A stretch of DNA of 22,354 bases from Atopostipes sp964624875 (GTDB taxonomy: Bacteria; Bacillota; Bacilli; Lactobacillales; Carnobacteriaceae_A), in contig CAZUZA010000022.1 in the NCBI GenBank assembly GCA_964624875.1, positions 1 to 22,354 on the forward strand, written 5' to 3'. Shown piece after piece: positions 1 through 5,788 of this stretch; the first letter of the stretch is position 1, and each line of letters opens with the position of its first letter. The notes below the pieces were generated by a model. It made no database searches. It worked only from the letters and a program-made list of their open reading frames with translations, and was not told the origin of the DNA. A program made the position numbers and the translations under genes.

Positions 1-132
1 GAACGAATAGCTCGCTATTCGTCATTCAACTTTGCTTTGGGTAACGAATGGATACCCATTCGTTCCTCAATTTTATGATAACCAACCACTCACTGACTAT
101 TCTCTGCTCCCATTTCACCAAAAAGAACGAAT
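1..132. repeat. Palindromic GAACGAAT-type repeats at left edge
   Basis: Two hairpins lie close together. The first is ACGAATAGC (3-11) with GCTATTCGT (14-22). The second is AACGAATGG (43-51) with CCATTCGTT (56-64). The octamer GAACGAAT occurs at 1-8, inverted at 58-65, and again direct at 125-132. Neither hairpin is followed by a T-run, so they do not look like intrinsic terminators. They could be operator sites for the gene that starts at 215, or the end of a repeat element cut by the window edge. No convincing gene is seen in 1-214. Confidence 0.55.
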
Positions 133-214
133 CTAGAAAAATTAAGTGTCATAAATGCATTCGCTTTCAACTCTTGGTAAAATGGGTAAGAATAAACTAG
201 AAGGAGTGAAGAGG

Positions 215-955
215 ATGTACGAATTACACGAGTTGCTGAAACAATTGAAGTCTTACGAATGGATCGACTTAACCCATGAAGTGAATAAAGATATTCCGAT
301 TTACCATACGTTTAATCCACTACAAGAAGTTGAAATTTCAAACATCGATAAAGATGGCGTGGAATCAATCGAGTATACGATCGGGAGTTCACACGGAACC
401 CATATTGATGCGCCTAGTCATTTTGTGAAAGGGAAACGAAACCTATCCGAAGTTTCCCAGAAAGAACGCGTTCTTCCACTATATGTCATGCATATCGAAG
501 ACAAGGTAAAGGAAGAACCGGGCTATGCAGTCACCGTTGATGATATTAAAGCATTCGAGGCCGAGTACGGGGAACTGCCAGAAGAAAGTCTAGTGGCTTT
601 GTCGACAGGCTGGTACAAGCGCTTTGACGATCCTGAAAAATTCACGAATACCGATGAAAATGACGTGGAACATACACCAGGTTGGTCGATTCCAGCTTTG
701 GAGTATCTAAGTCATACGCGTAATGTGACGGCAATCGGACATGAAACTCTCAATACCGATAGTGGTGTCGAAGCTGCAGAAGCCGGTTTTTTAGACGCAC
801 AAAATTATTGGTTACATGAAGACAAATTTCAAGTCGAGCTGCTGGCGAACTTAGACAAAGTACCTGCAGTTGGTAGTATTATCTACATCGGTGTTCCACA
901 TATTAAGGACTCGCCTGGATTCCCAGCTGAAATTTATGCGGTTATTCCAAAATAA
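215..955 (+). CDS. Cyclase family metal-dependent hydrolase (kynurenine formamidase-like)
   Basis: Protein of 246 residues. The signature His-Gly-Thr-His-x-Asp-x-Pro-x-His-Phe is complete at residues 60-70 (H60, H63, D65, H69). In the cyclase family (kynurenine formamidase, isatin hydrolase) these residues bind a divalent metal and hydrolyse amide or lactam-like bonds. The true substrate cannot be read from sequence. No signal peptide, so it is likely cytoplasmic. I chose the ATG at 215 because AAGGAG (201-206) lies 8 nt before it; the in-frame ATG at 155 has no such site and would add 20 unlikely residues. No tryptophan-catabolism genes are nearby, so a kynurenine role is not supported. It is followed 28 nt later by the next gene, probably in one transcript. 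Confidence 0.85.
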   Translation: MYELHELLKQLKSYEWIDLTHEVNKDIPIYHTFNPLQEVEISNIDKDGVESIEYTIGSSHGTHIDAPSHFVKGKRNLSEVSQKERVLPLYVMHIEDKVKEEPGYAVTVDDIKAFEAEYGELPEESLVALSTGWYKRFDDPEKFTNTDENDVEHTPGWSIPALEYLSHTRNVTAIGHETLNTDSGVEAAEAGFLDAQNYWLHEDKFQVELLANLDKVPAVGSIIYIGVPHIKDSPGFPAEIYAVIPK

Positions 956-983
956 AAGCTGTATATAGAAGAGGAAGATGGCT

Positions 984-1388
984 ATGTTTCTACTCGAATT
1001 TCCACAAAATATAATCGGGTATCTCGCCTATTTATATTATGTCAAAGTCAAAAAACAACCATATTATAAATATAAAGATGCCTACGTCACACACGTAAGT
1101 GGGCGCTGGGGAGCCATTTCACTCAGTCGCTATATCTTCGCGGATGACATTTACTACAAATCAACGATGATCAAGCACGAATATGGGCACACAATTCAGT
1201 CAAAAAGATTATTGCTTCTATATATACCCATTATCGGCCTGCCCTCATTAATCTGGAATCGTCTCTTTCGTAAATACCGCGTTCGTAAACGCAAAAGTTA
1301 TTACGACTTTTACACCGAATCATGGGCCAATGAACTAGGCGGCTTTGACGGCAAGGTCAACCAATTCAAAAAACGATCTGATCGATAA
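984..1388 (+). CDS. Small HEYGH zinc-peptidase-like membrane-associated protein
   Basis: Protein of about 134 residues, basic and rich in aromatic residues. It carries a zinc-metallopeptidase-type motif His-Glu-Tyr-Gly-His at about residues 65-69, directly followed by a hydrophobic stretch (LLLLYIPIIGLPSLIW) that could be membrane-embedded. A later Glu in TESWANELGG (about residue 112) could be a third metal ligand, as in gluzincins; this is inference. An in-frame ATG at 978 sits only 2 nt after the GAGGA site (971-975), while the ATG at 984 is 8 nt away, so 984 is preferred. I do not recognise a named family. The gene lies just downstream of the cyclase gene and ends 32 bases before an assembly gap. 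Confidence 0.7.
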   Translation: MFLLEFPQNIIGYLAYLYYVKVKKQPYYKYKDAYVTHVSGRWGAISLSRYIFADDIYYKSTMIKHEYGHTIQSKRLLLLYIPIIGLPSLIWNRLFRKYRVRKRKSYYDFYTESWANELGGFDGKVNQFKKRSDR

Positions 1389-1420
1389 AACAAATGAAAA
1401 AGTGAAGGTGTCTAAAAGCA

Positions 1421-1520
1421 NNNNNNNNNNNNNNNNNNNNNNNNNNNNNNNNNNNNNNNNNNNNNNNNNNNNNNNNNNNNNNNNNNNNNNNNNNNNNNNN
1501 NNNNNNNNNNNNNNNNNNNN
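1421..1520. other. Assembly gap (100 N)
   Basis: A run of exactly 100 N, the usual placeholder for a scaffold gap of unknown length. It falls between the HEYGH gene and the first TRIC gene, so missing sequence could include a terminator or even a small gene. Confidence 0.97.
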
Positions 1521-1531
1521 AAGCATCCTGC

Positions 1532-1560
1532 TTAGCCTTTAAGCCCTTTCCGTGTAAAAT
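1532..1560 (+). promoter_or_regulatory. Candidate promoter of first TRIC gene
   Basis: A weak -35 TTAGCC (1532-1537), a 17-nt spacer and a -10 TAAAAT (1555-1560). The -10 lies 46 nt before the chosen start. The block around the -10 resembles the equivalent block before the second TRIC gene (2321-2343), at nearly the same distance from the start codon, which raises confidence that it is functional. Confidence 0.4.
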
Positions 1561-1605
1561 GGGCTCAAGAGACGGTTAAGATAACGTTAGAAAAGGATGA
1601 TGAGT

Positions 1606-2205
1606 ATGCAATTCTTTGGGATATTTGCTATTATAGGAACCATTTCATTTTCGATGCAGGGTGGACTAATTGCGATAGAGAAAAAGTACGATTTATTTTC
1701 TGTTTATATATTCGGTATAATTACAGCCTTCGGTGGGGGCCTCTTGCGCCATGTCATCATCGGGGAGTCGGATTACGATTTGTGGAATCAACATGGCCTG
1801 TTTTATGTGGCAGTCGCGACCGTAACCTTCGTGTTGCTGACTCCGAAACTATTTTTTAAAAGTCGCCCATTTTGGACAAGCGTTTTAGATGCAGTCGGCG
1901 TCATCGCCTTTGCGATTGATGGGTCGTTAGCCGCTTTAAATATGGATCTGCCAGCAAGTGCAGTTATTGTAGCTGCGATGTTAACGGCGATGGGAGGTGG
2001 AATATTCAGAGATATTCTATCCCAAAGAAAGCCGATTTTCTTGAGTGAAAACATTTATAGTGTGTGGATATTTTTAATCGGACTAATCATCGGGATGCGC
2101 TGGGCAACAGCGAATGTCCATTTAATTGTCTTGTTTATTGTCTTTACCACCTTACGACTCGTATCTTACTTTCGTGATTGGAAAATACCATATAGACATT
2201 TTTAA
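1606..2205 (+). CDS. TRIC/UPF0126 family cation channel protein, copy 1
   Basis: Integral membrane protein of 199 residues. It shows the internal two-fold repeat of the bacterial TRIC (UPF0126, YicG/YadS-like) family: Ala-Phe-Gly-Gly-Gly-x-x-Arg near residue 41 and Ala-Met-Gly-Gly-Gly-x-x-Arg-Asp in the second half, each after a glycine-rich helix. TRIC proteins are monovalent cation channels that work as trimers; the physiological role in bacteria is not settled. About seven hydrophobic segments are visible. The open frame begins at 1597, but AAAAGG ends directly before that ATG; the ATG at 1606 has 9 nt spacing and gives the usual N-terminus. It is paralogous to the gene at 2384. Confidence 0.88.
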   Translation: MQFFGIFAIIGTISFSMQGGLIAIEKKYDLFSVYIFGIITAFGGGLLRHVIIGESDYDLWNQHGLFYVAVATVTFVLLTPKLFFKSRPFWTSVLDAVGVIAFAIDGSLAALNMDLPASAVIVAAMLTAMGGGIFRDILSQRKPIFLSENIYSVWIFLIGLIIGMRWATANVHLIVLFIVFTTLRLVSYFRDWKIPYRHF

Positions 2206-2219
2206 AAGACTGAAGAAGC

Positions 2220-2253
2220 AGCTCTTACATTTCGATGTGAGGGTTGTTTTTTT
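2220..2253 (+). terminator. Intrinsic terminator after TRIC copy 1
   Basis: An 11-bp stem with a TTCG tetraloop (arms 2220-2230 and 2235-2245, with three G-T pairs) followed by seven T residues (2247-2253). It separates the two TRIC genes into different transcripts. Confidence 0.85.
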
Positions 2254-2312
2254 GTTTTAGCGAAAAATTCAATAAAGTAAACCATTTCATTTTAAAAAAC
2301 GTCAACTTGATA

Positions 2313-2341
2313 TTGGTTCTAAGCCTTATTTTAGGTAGAAT
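2313..2341 (+). promoter_or_regulatory. Candidate promoter of second TRIC gene
   Basis: TTGGTT (2313-2318), 17-nt spacer, TAGAAT (2336-2341), 43 nt before the TTG start. It lies after the upstream terminator, so it fits a separate transcription unit. Confidence 0.55.
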
Positions 2342-2383
2342 GGATAAGTTATGGTACTTCATATAGAAAAGGAGTTTTAGAGG

Positions 2384-2983
2384 TTGGAAGCAATAGAATT
2401 TTTCTCAATTATAGGGACCATCTCTTTTGCCCTTCAAGGTGCGATTATCGCAATGGAAAAAAGATATGACCTATTCGCTGTTTATATATTTGGAATCACC
2501 ACTGCATTTGGTGGGGGCGCCTTAAGAGCCACGTTACTTGGTGAATCTGGAAATGAGTTATGGCATCAAGATTTTCCCTTCATTGTCGCGATTATTTCAG
2601 TTACAATCGCTCTAATTTTTCCACACCACTTGTTAGTACACAAACGAATTTGGGGCGACATACTAGATGCCGTCGGAATTATTTCCTTTGCTATCCAAGG
2701 CTCCATGATCGCTGTTGAAATGAATCTTCCATATGGGGCTGCAATTGTGGCCGCTTTACTCACTGCTACAGGTGGCGGTCTATTCCGAGACATCGTTTCA
2801 AAGAGACAATCCATTTTACTGGATGAAAACATTTACGGTTTATGGATTTTCTTAGTGGGACTCATTATCGGAAAAGGTTGGGCATCCACAAACACTGAAA
2901 TATTACTCGTCTTTTTCATTTTTACAGCACTTCGCATTTTATCCTACAAATACGATTGGAAAGTTCCTTATCGACCAATTTAA
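2384..2983 (+). CDS. TRIC/UPF0126 family cation channel protein, copy 2
   Basis: Integral membrane protein of 199 residues, paralogous to the preceding gene: by eye about half of the positions are identical, without large gaps. Both halves carry the glycine triplet motif (AFGGGALR near residue 41 and ATGGGLFRD in the second half) of the TRIC channel family. The start is TTG; AAAAGGAG (2367-2374) lies 9 nt before it. The two copies have separate promoters and are separated by a terminator. They probably arose by tandem duplication and may differ in ion preference or regulation. Confidence 0.87.
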   Translation: MEAIEFFSIIGTISFALQGAIIAMEKRYDLFAVYIFGITTAFGGGALRATLLGESGNELWHQDFPFIVAIISVTIALIFPHHLLVHKRIWGDILDAVGIISFAIQGSMIAVEMNLPYGAAIVAALLTATGGGLFRDIVSKRQSILLDENIYGLWIFLVGLIIGKGWASTNTEILLVFFIFTALRILSYKYDWKVPYRPI

Positions 2984-2995
2984 TACTAAAAAAAC

Positions 2996-3100
2996 AGCTC
3001 TCTCATTATTAATAATGTAAGTAAAACTCATATAAAGGCTGATAGTTCACTACTCTCCTAATTATGGTTTATGCTTATTATTGAAATGAGAGGGCTTTTT
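2996..3100 (+). terminator. Long-loop terminator-like hairpin
   Basis: A 12-bp stem with one G-T pair joins AGCTCTCTCATT (2996-3007) to AATGAGAGGGCT (3085-3096), followed by a T-run (3096-3100). The 77-nt loop can extend the stem further, as AATAAT and AAG near 3011-3021 face CTT and ATTATT near 3074-3082. It lies between the TRIC gene and the mhq-like operon. It probably ends the TRIC transcript, but the long interior is unusual for a simple terminator. Confidence 0.6.
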
Positions 3101-3122
3101 ATATTAAATTCGAGGTATATTG

Positions 3123-3151
3123 TTGACAGCTATTTATAGTCATGTTATAGT
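3123..3151 (+). promoter_or_regulatory. Promoter of the quinone-detoxification operon
   Basis: A perfect -35 TTGACA (3123-3128), a 17-nt spacer and a -10 TTATAG (3146-3151), about 90 nt upstream of the first start codon. A second TTGACA (3199-3204) with TATAGA (3222-3227) also has 17-nt spacing, but would start transcription at the ribosome binding site, so the first is favoured. Confidence 0.75.
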
Positions 3152-3169
3152 TATCTCGAATTAGAGACA
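3152..3169 (+). promoter_or_regulatory. MhqR-like operator
   Basis: TATCTCGAATTAGAGACA directly abuts the -10 element. The two 9-nt halves match in 7 of 9 positions as an inverted repeat. It closely resembles the operator I recall for the Bacillus subtilis MarR-type repressor MhqR (core ATCTcgaAtTCgAGAT). Half-sites are also seen at 3109-3118 (TTCGAGGTAT) and 3213-3220 (AGAGATAA end). The downstream genes encode the same enzyme classes that MhqR controls, which supports the call. No MarR gene lies in this window. Confidence 0.65.
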
Positions 3170-3240
3170 ACTTAAAAAACAACAAGACAAATTGACTTTT
3201 GACAAATGAATAAGAGATAAATATAGAAGGAGTAATTTAA

Positions 3241-4221
3241 ATGACAAAGACAGAATTATTAGGCATTCATCACGTAACGGCTATCACAGATAGTGCAGAA
3301 AGAAACTACGAATTTATTACGGGTACATTAGGTATGCGTTTAGTAAAGAAAACAGTTAACCAAGATGACATCCAAACGTATCACACATTTTACGCAGACG
3401 ATCAAGGAAGCCCAGGTACAGACTTAACATTCTTCGACTTTGTAGGCATTCCGAAATTTGGTAAAGGGACAAACGGTATTACACGTACAGGTTTACGTGT
3501 ACCAAATGATGCAGCGATAGAGTACTATTTAGAGCGTTTCGAAGAGTTTGGCGTAAAACATGAAGGTATCCAAGAATTATTTGGCCGCAAAGTTTTACCA
3601 TTTGAAGAAGAAGACGGACAACGTTACCAGTTATTCTCAGATGAAAATGACGAAGGTATTGCACCAGGTACGCCGTGGAAGAACGGTCCAGTTCCAGAAG
3701 ACAAAGCGATTTACGGTTTAGGACCAATCGAAATAACAGTTAGTTACTTTGAAGACTTCATCCAATTCTTAGAGCAAGTCTTTGGCTTTGAAACAAAAGT
3801 AAAAGAAGATACAGTAGCTGTTTTAGAAGTTGGTAAAGGTGGAAATGGTGGGCAAATTATCTTACGTAAAGATGAAACATCACCAGTAGAGCGTCAAGGA
3901 CATGGAGCCGTTCACCACGTTGCTTTCCGCGTAAAAGATTCAGATGCGATTAAAGCATGGGAAGCGAAATATAACGAATTAGGTTTAGGACATTCAGGCC
4001 ATGTGGACCGTTTCTACTTTGAAGCTTTATATACACGAGTAGGTCACATCTTAATTGAACTATCAACAGATGGTCCCGGATTCATCGACCACCAAGAATC
4101 ATATGAAGAATTAGGTTCAACATTGGCTTTACCACCAGCATTTGAAAATCGCCGTGAGTACGTAGAGAGTGTTGTTCGCCCATTTGATACATCAGATATC
4201 AATACAAAATACAAAAACTAG
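3241..4221 (+). CDS. mhqO: Ring-cleaving dioxygenase, two-domain VOC/glyoxalase (MhqO/MhqE-like)
   Basis: Protein of 326 residues with two vicinal-oxygen-chelate domains. The N-terminal one opens with Gly-Ile-His-His-Val (H10/H11). The second contains Gly-Ala-Val-His-His-Val-Ala-Phe (H225/H226) and Leu-Ile-Glu-Leu-Ser (E273), which supply the metal ligands. Length and motifs fit the MhqO/MhqE/MhqA group, which confers resistance to catechol and 2-methylhydroquinone in Bacillus; the exact substrate is not proven. The symbol marks the family, and MhqE cannot be excluded. AAGGAG (3227-3232) lies 8 nt before the ATG. It is the first gene of a three-gene operon behind the MhqR-like operator; the next gene begins 15 nt after its stop. 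Its codon choice is strongly biased to A/T-ending common codons, which suggests high expression when induced. Confidence 0.88.
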   Translation: MTKTELLGIHHVTAITDSAERNYEFITGTLGMRLVKKTVNQDDIQTYHTFYADDQGSPGTDLTFFDFVGIPKFGKGTNGITRTGLRVPNDAAIEYYLERFEEFGVKHEGIQELFGRKVLPFEEEDGQRYQLFSDENDEGIAPGTPWKNGPVPEDKAIYGLGPIEITVSYFEDFIQFLEQVFGFETKVKEDTVAVLEVGKGGNGGQIILRKDETSPVERQGHGAVHHVAFRVKDSDAIKAWEAKYNELGLGHSGHVDRFYFEALYTRVGHILIELSTDGPGFIDHQESYEELGSTLALPPAFENRREYVESVVRPFDTSDINTKYKN

Positions 4222-4235
4222 AAAGTAGGCTTTAA

Positions 4236-4844
4236 ATGGTTCATTTTAGTCCAAAAGAACTTAGTGAAAGAGACAACTACAAATTTTTAATCGGTTCGAT
4301 CATTCCAAGACCGATTGCCTTAATAACAAGTGTCTCTGAAGATGACGTTTTGAATATTGCGCCATTTAGCTACTTTAATATCGTGACCTCGAATCCACCG
4401 ATGGTTTCAGTTGCTTTACAGCGAAAAAATGGTGAACTAAAAGACACGACACGAAATATATTAGCTAAAAAAGAAGCCGTTATTCATATTGTCGATACCG
4501 ATAATGTGGTTGAAGCAAACAAAACGGCCGCGAATTTACCGCCAGAAGCGAGTGAATTTGACCAGACAGAGTTTACCCTGACCCCATCCACAACCGTTGA
4601 GACACCAAGTCTAAAAGAAACGAAAATTCGATTCGAAGTCGAACTACATCAACATGTTATCGTGGAAAATGAAGGGGCTCCTTCAGCTGATTTGCTGATT
4701 TTAAAAATTAAGCAATATCATATTGAAGACGAGTTGTATCACGAAGGAAGAATCGATCCAGTTGGCTTAGCGGCAGTCAGTCGTTTAGCTGGACATGATT
4801 ATGCAGAAATCGGTAAAATATCTACAATAGCCAGGCCAGAATAA
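4236..4844 (+). CDS. Flavin reductase-like FMN-binding split-barrel protein
   Basis: Protein of 202 residues of the flavin reductase-like (DIM6/NTAB) group. The N-terminal segment IGSIIPRPIALITSVSEDDVLNIAPFSYFNIVTSNPPMVSV is characteristic: the Pro-Arg-Pro-Ile-Ala and Asn-Ile-Ala-Pro-Phe-Ser-Tyr-Phe motifs line the FMN site in relatives. It probably uses reduced nicotinamide to reduce flavin, or reduces a quinone-like compound directly. Its position between a ring-cleaving dioxygenase and an MhqD-like esterase points to electrophile or aromatic-compound detoxification. The natural substrate is not known from sequence. The RBS is weak (AAAGTAGG, 4221-4228), and translation may be coupled to the gene before it. 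Confidence 0.82.
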   Translation: MVHFSPKELSERDNYKFLIGSIIPRPIALITSVSEDDVLNIAPFSYFNIVTSNPPMVSVALQRKNGELKDTTRNILAKKEAVIHIVDTDNVVEANKTAANLPPEASEFDQTEFTLTPSTTVETPSLKETKIRFEVELHQHVIVENEGAPSADLLILKIKQYHIEDELYHEGRIDPVGLAAVSRLAGHDYAEIGKISTIARPE

Positions 4845-4862
4845 AAGGAGCTGTAAAATAAT

Positions 4863-5462
4863 ATGTACGAGTATATTTTTAATGAAGGTAAAGCAGGCAA
4901 GCCCGTCTTTATATTGCTGCATGGAACAGGTGGGGACGAGACCAACTTAATGCCAATCGCTCAAGTTTTTGATCCAGAAGCGACGGTTCTCAGTATCCGT
5001 GGTAACGTTTCAGAAAACGGTATGAATCGCTACTTCAAGCGTCACGGCGAAGGCCACTACGATGTCGAAGATTTGCACGCTCGTGGGAAAGACCTCAGCG
5101 AATTTATCCAAAAGAAAGCTGAAGAGTATAATTTTGCACTCAACGATACCATCTTAGTCGGTTTTTCAAATGGCTCAAACATTGGTATTAACATGCTTTT
5201 ACACGCTGATTCACCTTTCACCAAAGCGATGTTATATGCGCCAATGTACCCTGTTGAAATAAGTGAAGAACTAACTTTAGATGACGCGAAGATTTTCTTA
5301 TCCATGGGTGAAAATGATCCAATTGTTCCGAGAGAAGAGAGCGAACGAGTCATTGATATTTTCGCAACGCGTGGAGCAGAAGTTGATAAAGTATGGGTGA
5401 ACTCACATGAAATTAACGAAAATAACATAATCGCTGGAAAACAATGGTTAGCCAAATTATAA
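4863..5462 (+). CDS. mhqD: MhqD-like carboxylesterase/phospholipase, alpha/beta hydrolase
   Basis: Protein of 199 residues with a complete alpha/beta-hydrolase core. The oxyanion loop is Leu-His-Gly-Thr-Gly-Gly-Asp-Glu (19-26), the nucleophile elbow is Gly-Phe-Ser-Asn-Gly-Ser with S102, the acid is D152 in Gly-Glu-Asn-Asp-Pro-Ile-Val-Pro, and the base is H182 in Asn-Ser-His-Glu-Ile. Size and motifs match the small carboxylesterases of the YodD/MhqD type, which are co-regulated with ring-cleaving dioxygenases by MhqR in Bacillus. AAAGGAGCTG lies before the ATG. It is the last gene of the operon, followed by a strong terminator. Cytoplasmic; no signal peptide. Confidence 0.85.
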   Translation: MYEYIFNEGKAGKPVFILLHGTGGDETNLMPIAQVFDPEATVLSIRGNVSENGMNRYFKRHGEGHYDVEDLHARGKDLSEFIQKKAEEYNFALNDTILVGFSNGSNIGINMLLHADSPFTKAMLYAPMYPVEISEELTLDDAKIFLSMGENDPIVPREESERVIDIFATRGAEVDKVWVNSHEINENNIIAGKQWLAKL

Positions 5463-5473
5463 AATAAATAAGT

Positions 5474-5517
5474 CCCATCAGACTCGAAGTCAAAAATGAG
5501 TTTGGTGGGCTTTTTTT
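5474..5517 (+). terminator. Intrinsic terminator of the mhq-like operon
   Basis: A 12-bp stem, CCCATCAGACTC (5474-5485) with GAGTTTGGTGGG (5498-5509), is followed by seven T residues (5511-5517). Confidence 0.88.
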
Positions 5518-5575
5518 GTGCGCATTTAGTGCGTATTTGCTATGCTTTTGATTTTTTAGCTAAATATCCCATCCT

Positions 5576-5655
5576 AAAAGGAAAAACCCCTGTTGAAGCA
5601 TGCACTCCAACAGGGGTTCATTACGAATATTCACTAACGTATTCTTATTCTACTA
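5576..5655 (-). ncRNA. Candidate small RNA, about 80 nt
   Basis: On the minus strand an extended -10 element, TGC followed by TATACT (5670 down to 5662), would start transcription near 5655. The transcript would run about 80 nt to the orphan terminator at 5577-5618. The only open frames on this strand are very short (7 to 15 codons) and lack a ribosome binding site. A -35 element is not clear. The RNA is inferred from promoter and terminator only; no known family is recognised. Confidence 0.35.
5577..5618 (-). terminator. Orphan minus-strand intrinsic terminator
   Basis: A perfect 11-bp stem, AACCCCTGTTG (5585-5595) with CAACAGGGGTT (5608-5618), and a 12-nt loop containing GCATGC. Read on the minus strand it is followed by five T, CC, then four T. 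Read on the plus strand it is followed by CATTACG, with no T-run. No minus-strand protein gene lies to its right, so it probably ends a non-coding transcript. Confidence 0.7.
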
Positions 5656-5739
5656 AAGACAAGTATAGCATGTAAAGCAAAAATAAAAAATAGTTTGTGG
5701 ATAAATTCGCTTATCAGATTTAGGAAATGAAACCAAAGG

Positions 5740-5755
5740 GCATTAATGCTATAAT
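5740..5755 (+). promoter_or_regulatory. Extended -10 promoter with palindrome before chbG-like gene
   Basis: TATAAT (5750-5755) is preceded by TGC, giving an extended -10 element, 34 nt before the start codon. The perfect palindrome GCATTAATGC (5740-5749) abuts and overlaps it, a position suited to a repressor. No good -35 is visible, which is common with an extended -10. Confidence 0.6.
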
Positions 5756-5788
5756 CAATGCAAATAATAATAATATTGGAGGTCAAAT

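Noticed and set aside
1..78. Possible 3' end of an upstream gene (open frame 1 up to TGA at 76-78)
   Set aside because: Only 25 codons, and they span two hairpins with no recognisable protein; more likely intergenic.
155..214. N-terminal extension of the cyclase-family gene from the ATG at 155
   Set aside because: No ribosome binding site precedes it, the 20 residues do not resemble the family, and AAGGAG lies ideally before the ATG at 215.
1345..1542. Short open frames on both strands across the first N run
   Set aside because: They exist only because N codons contain no stops; the known bases on either side give no protein signal.
3199..3227. Second promoter TTGACA-N17-TATAGA before the dioxygenase gene
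   Set aside because: Transcription would begin at the ribosome binding site, leaving no usable leader; the upstream promoter next to the operator fits better.
5520..5540. Imperfect direct repeat TGCGCATTT/TGCGTATTT
   Set aside because: Two short copies in AT-rich DNA just after a terminator; no further copies or spacing pattern.
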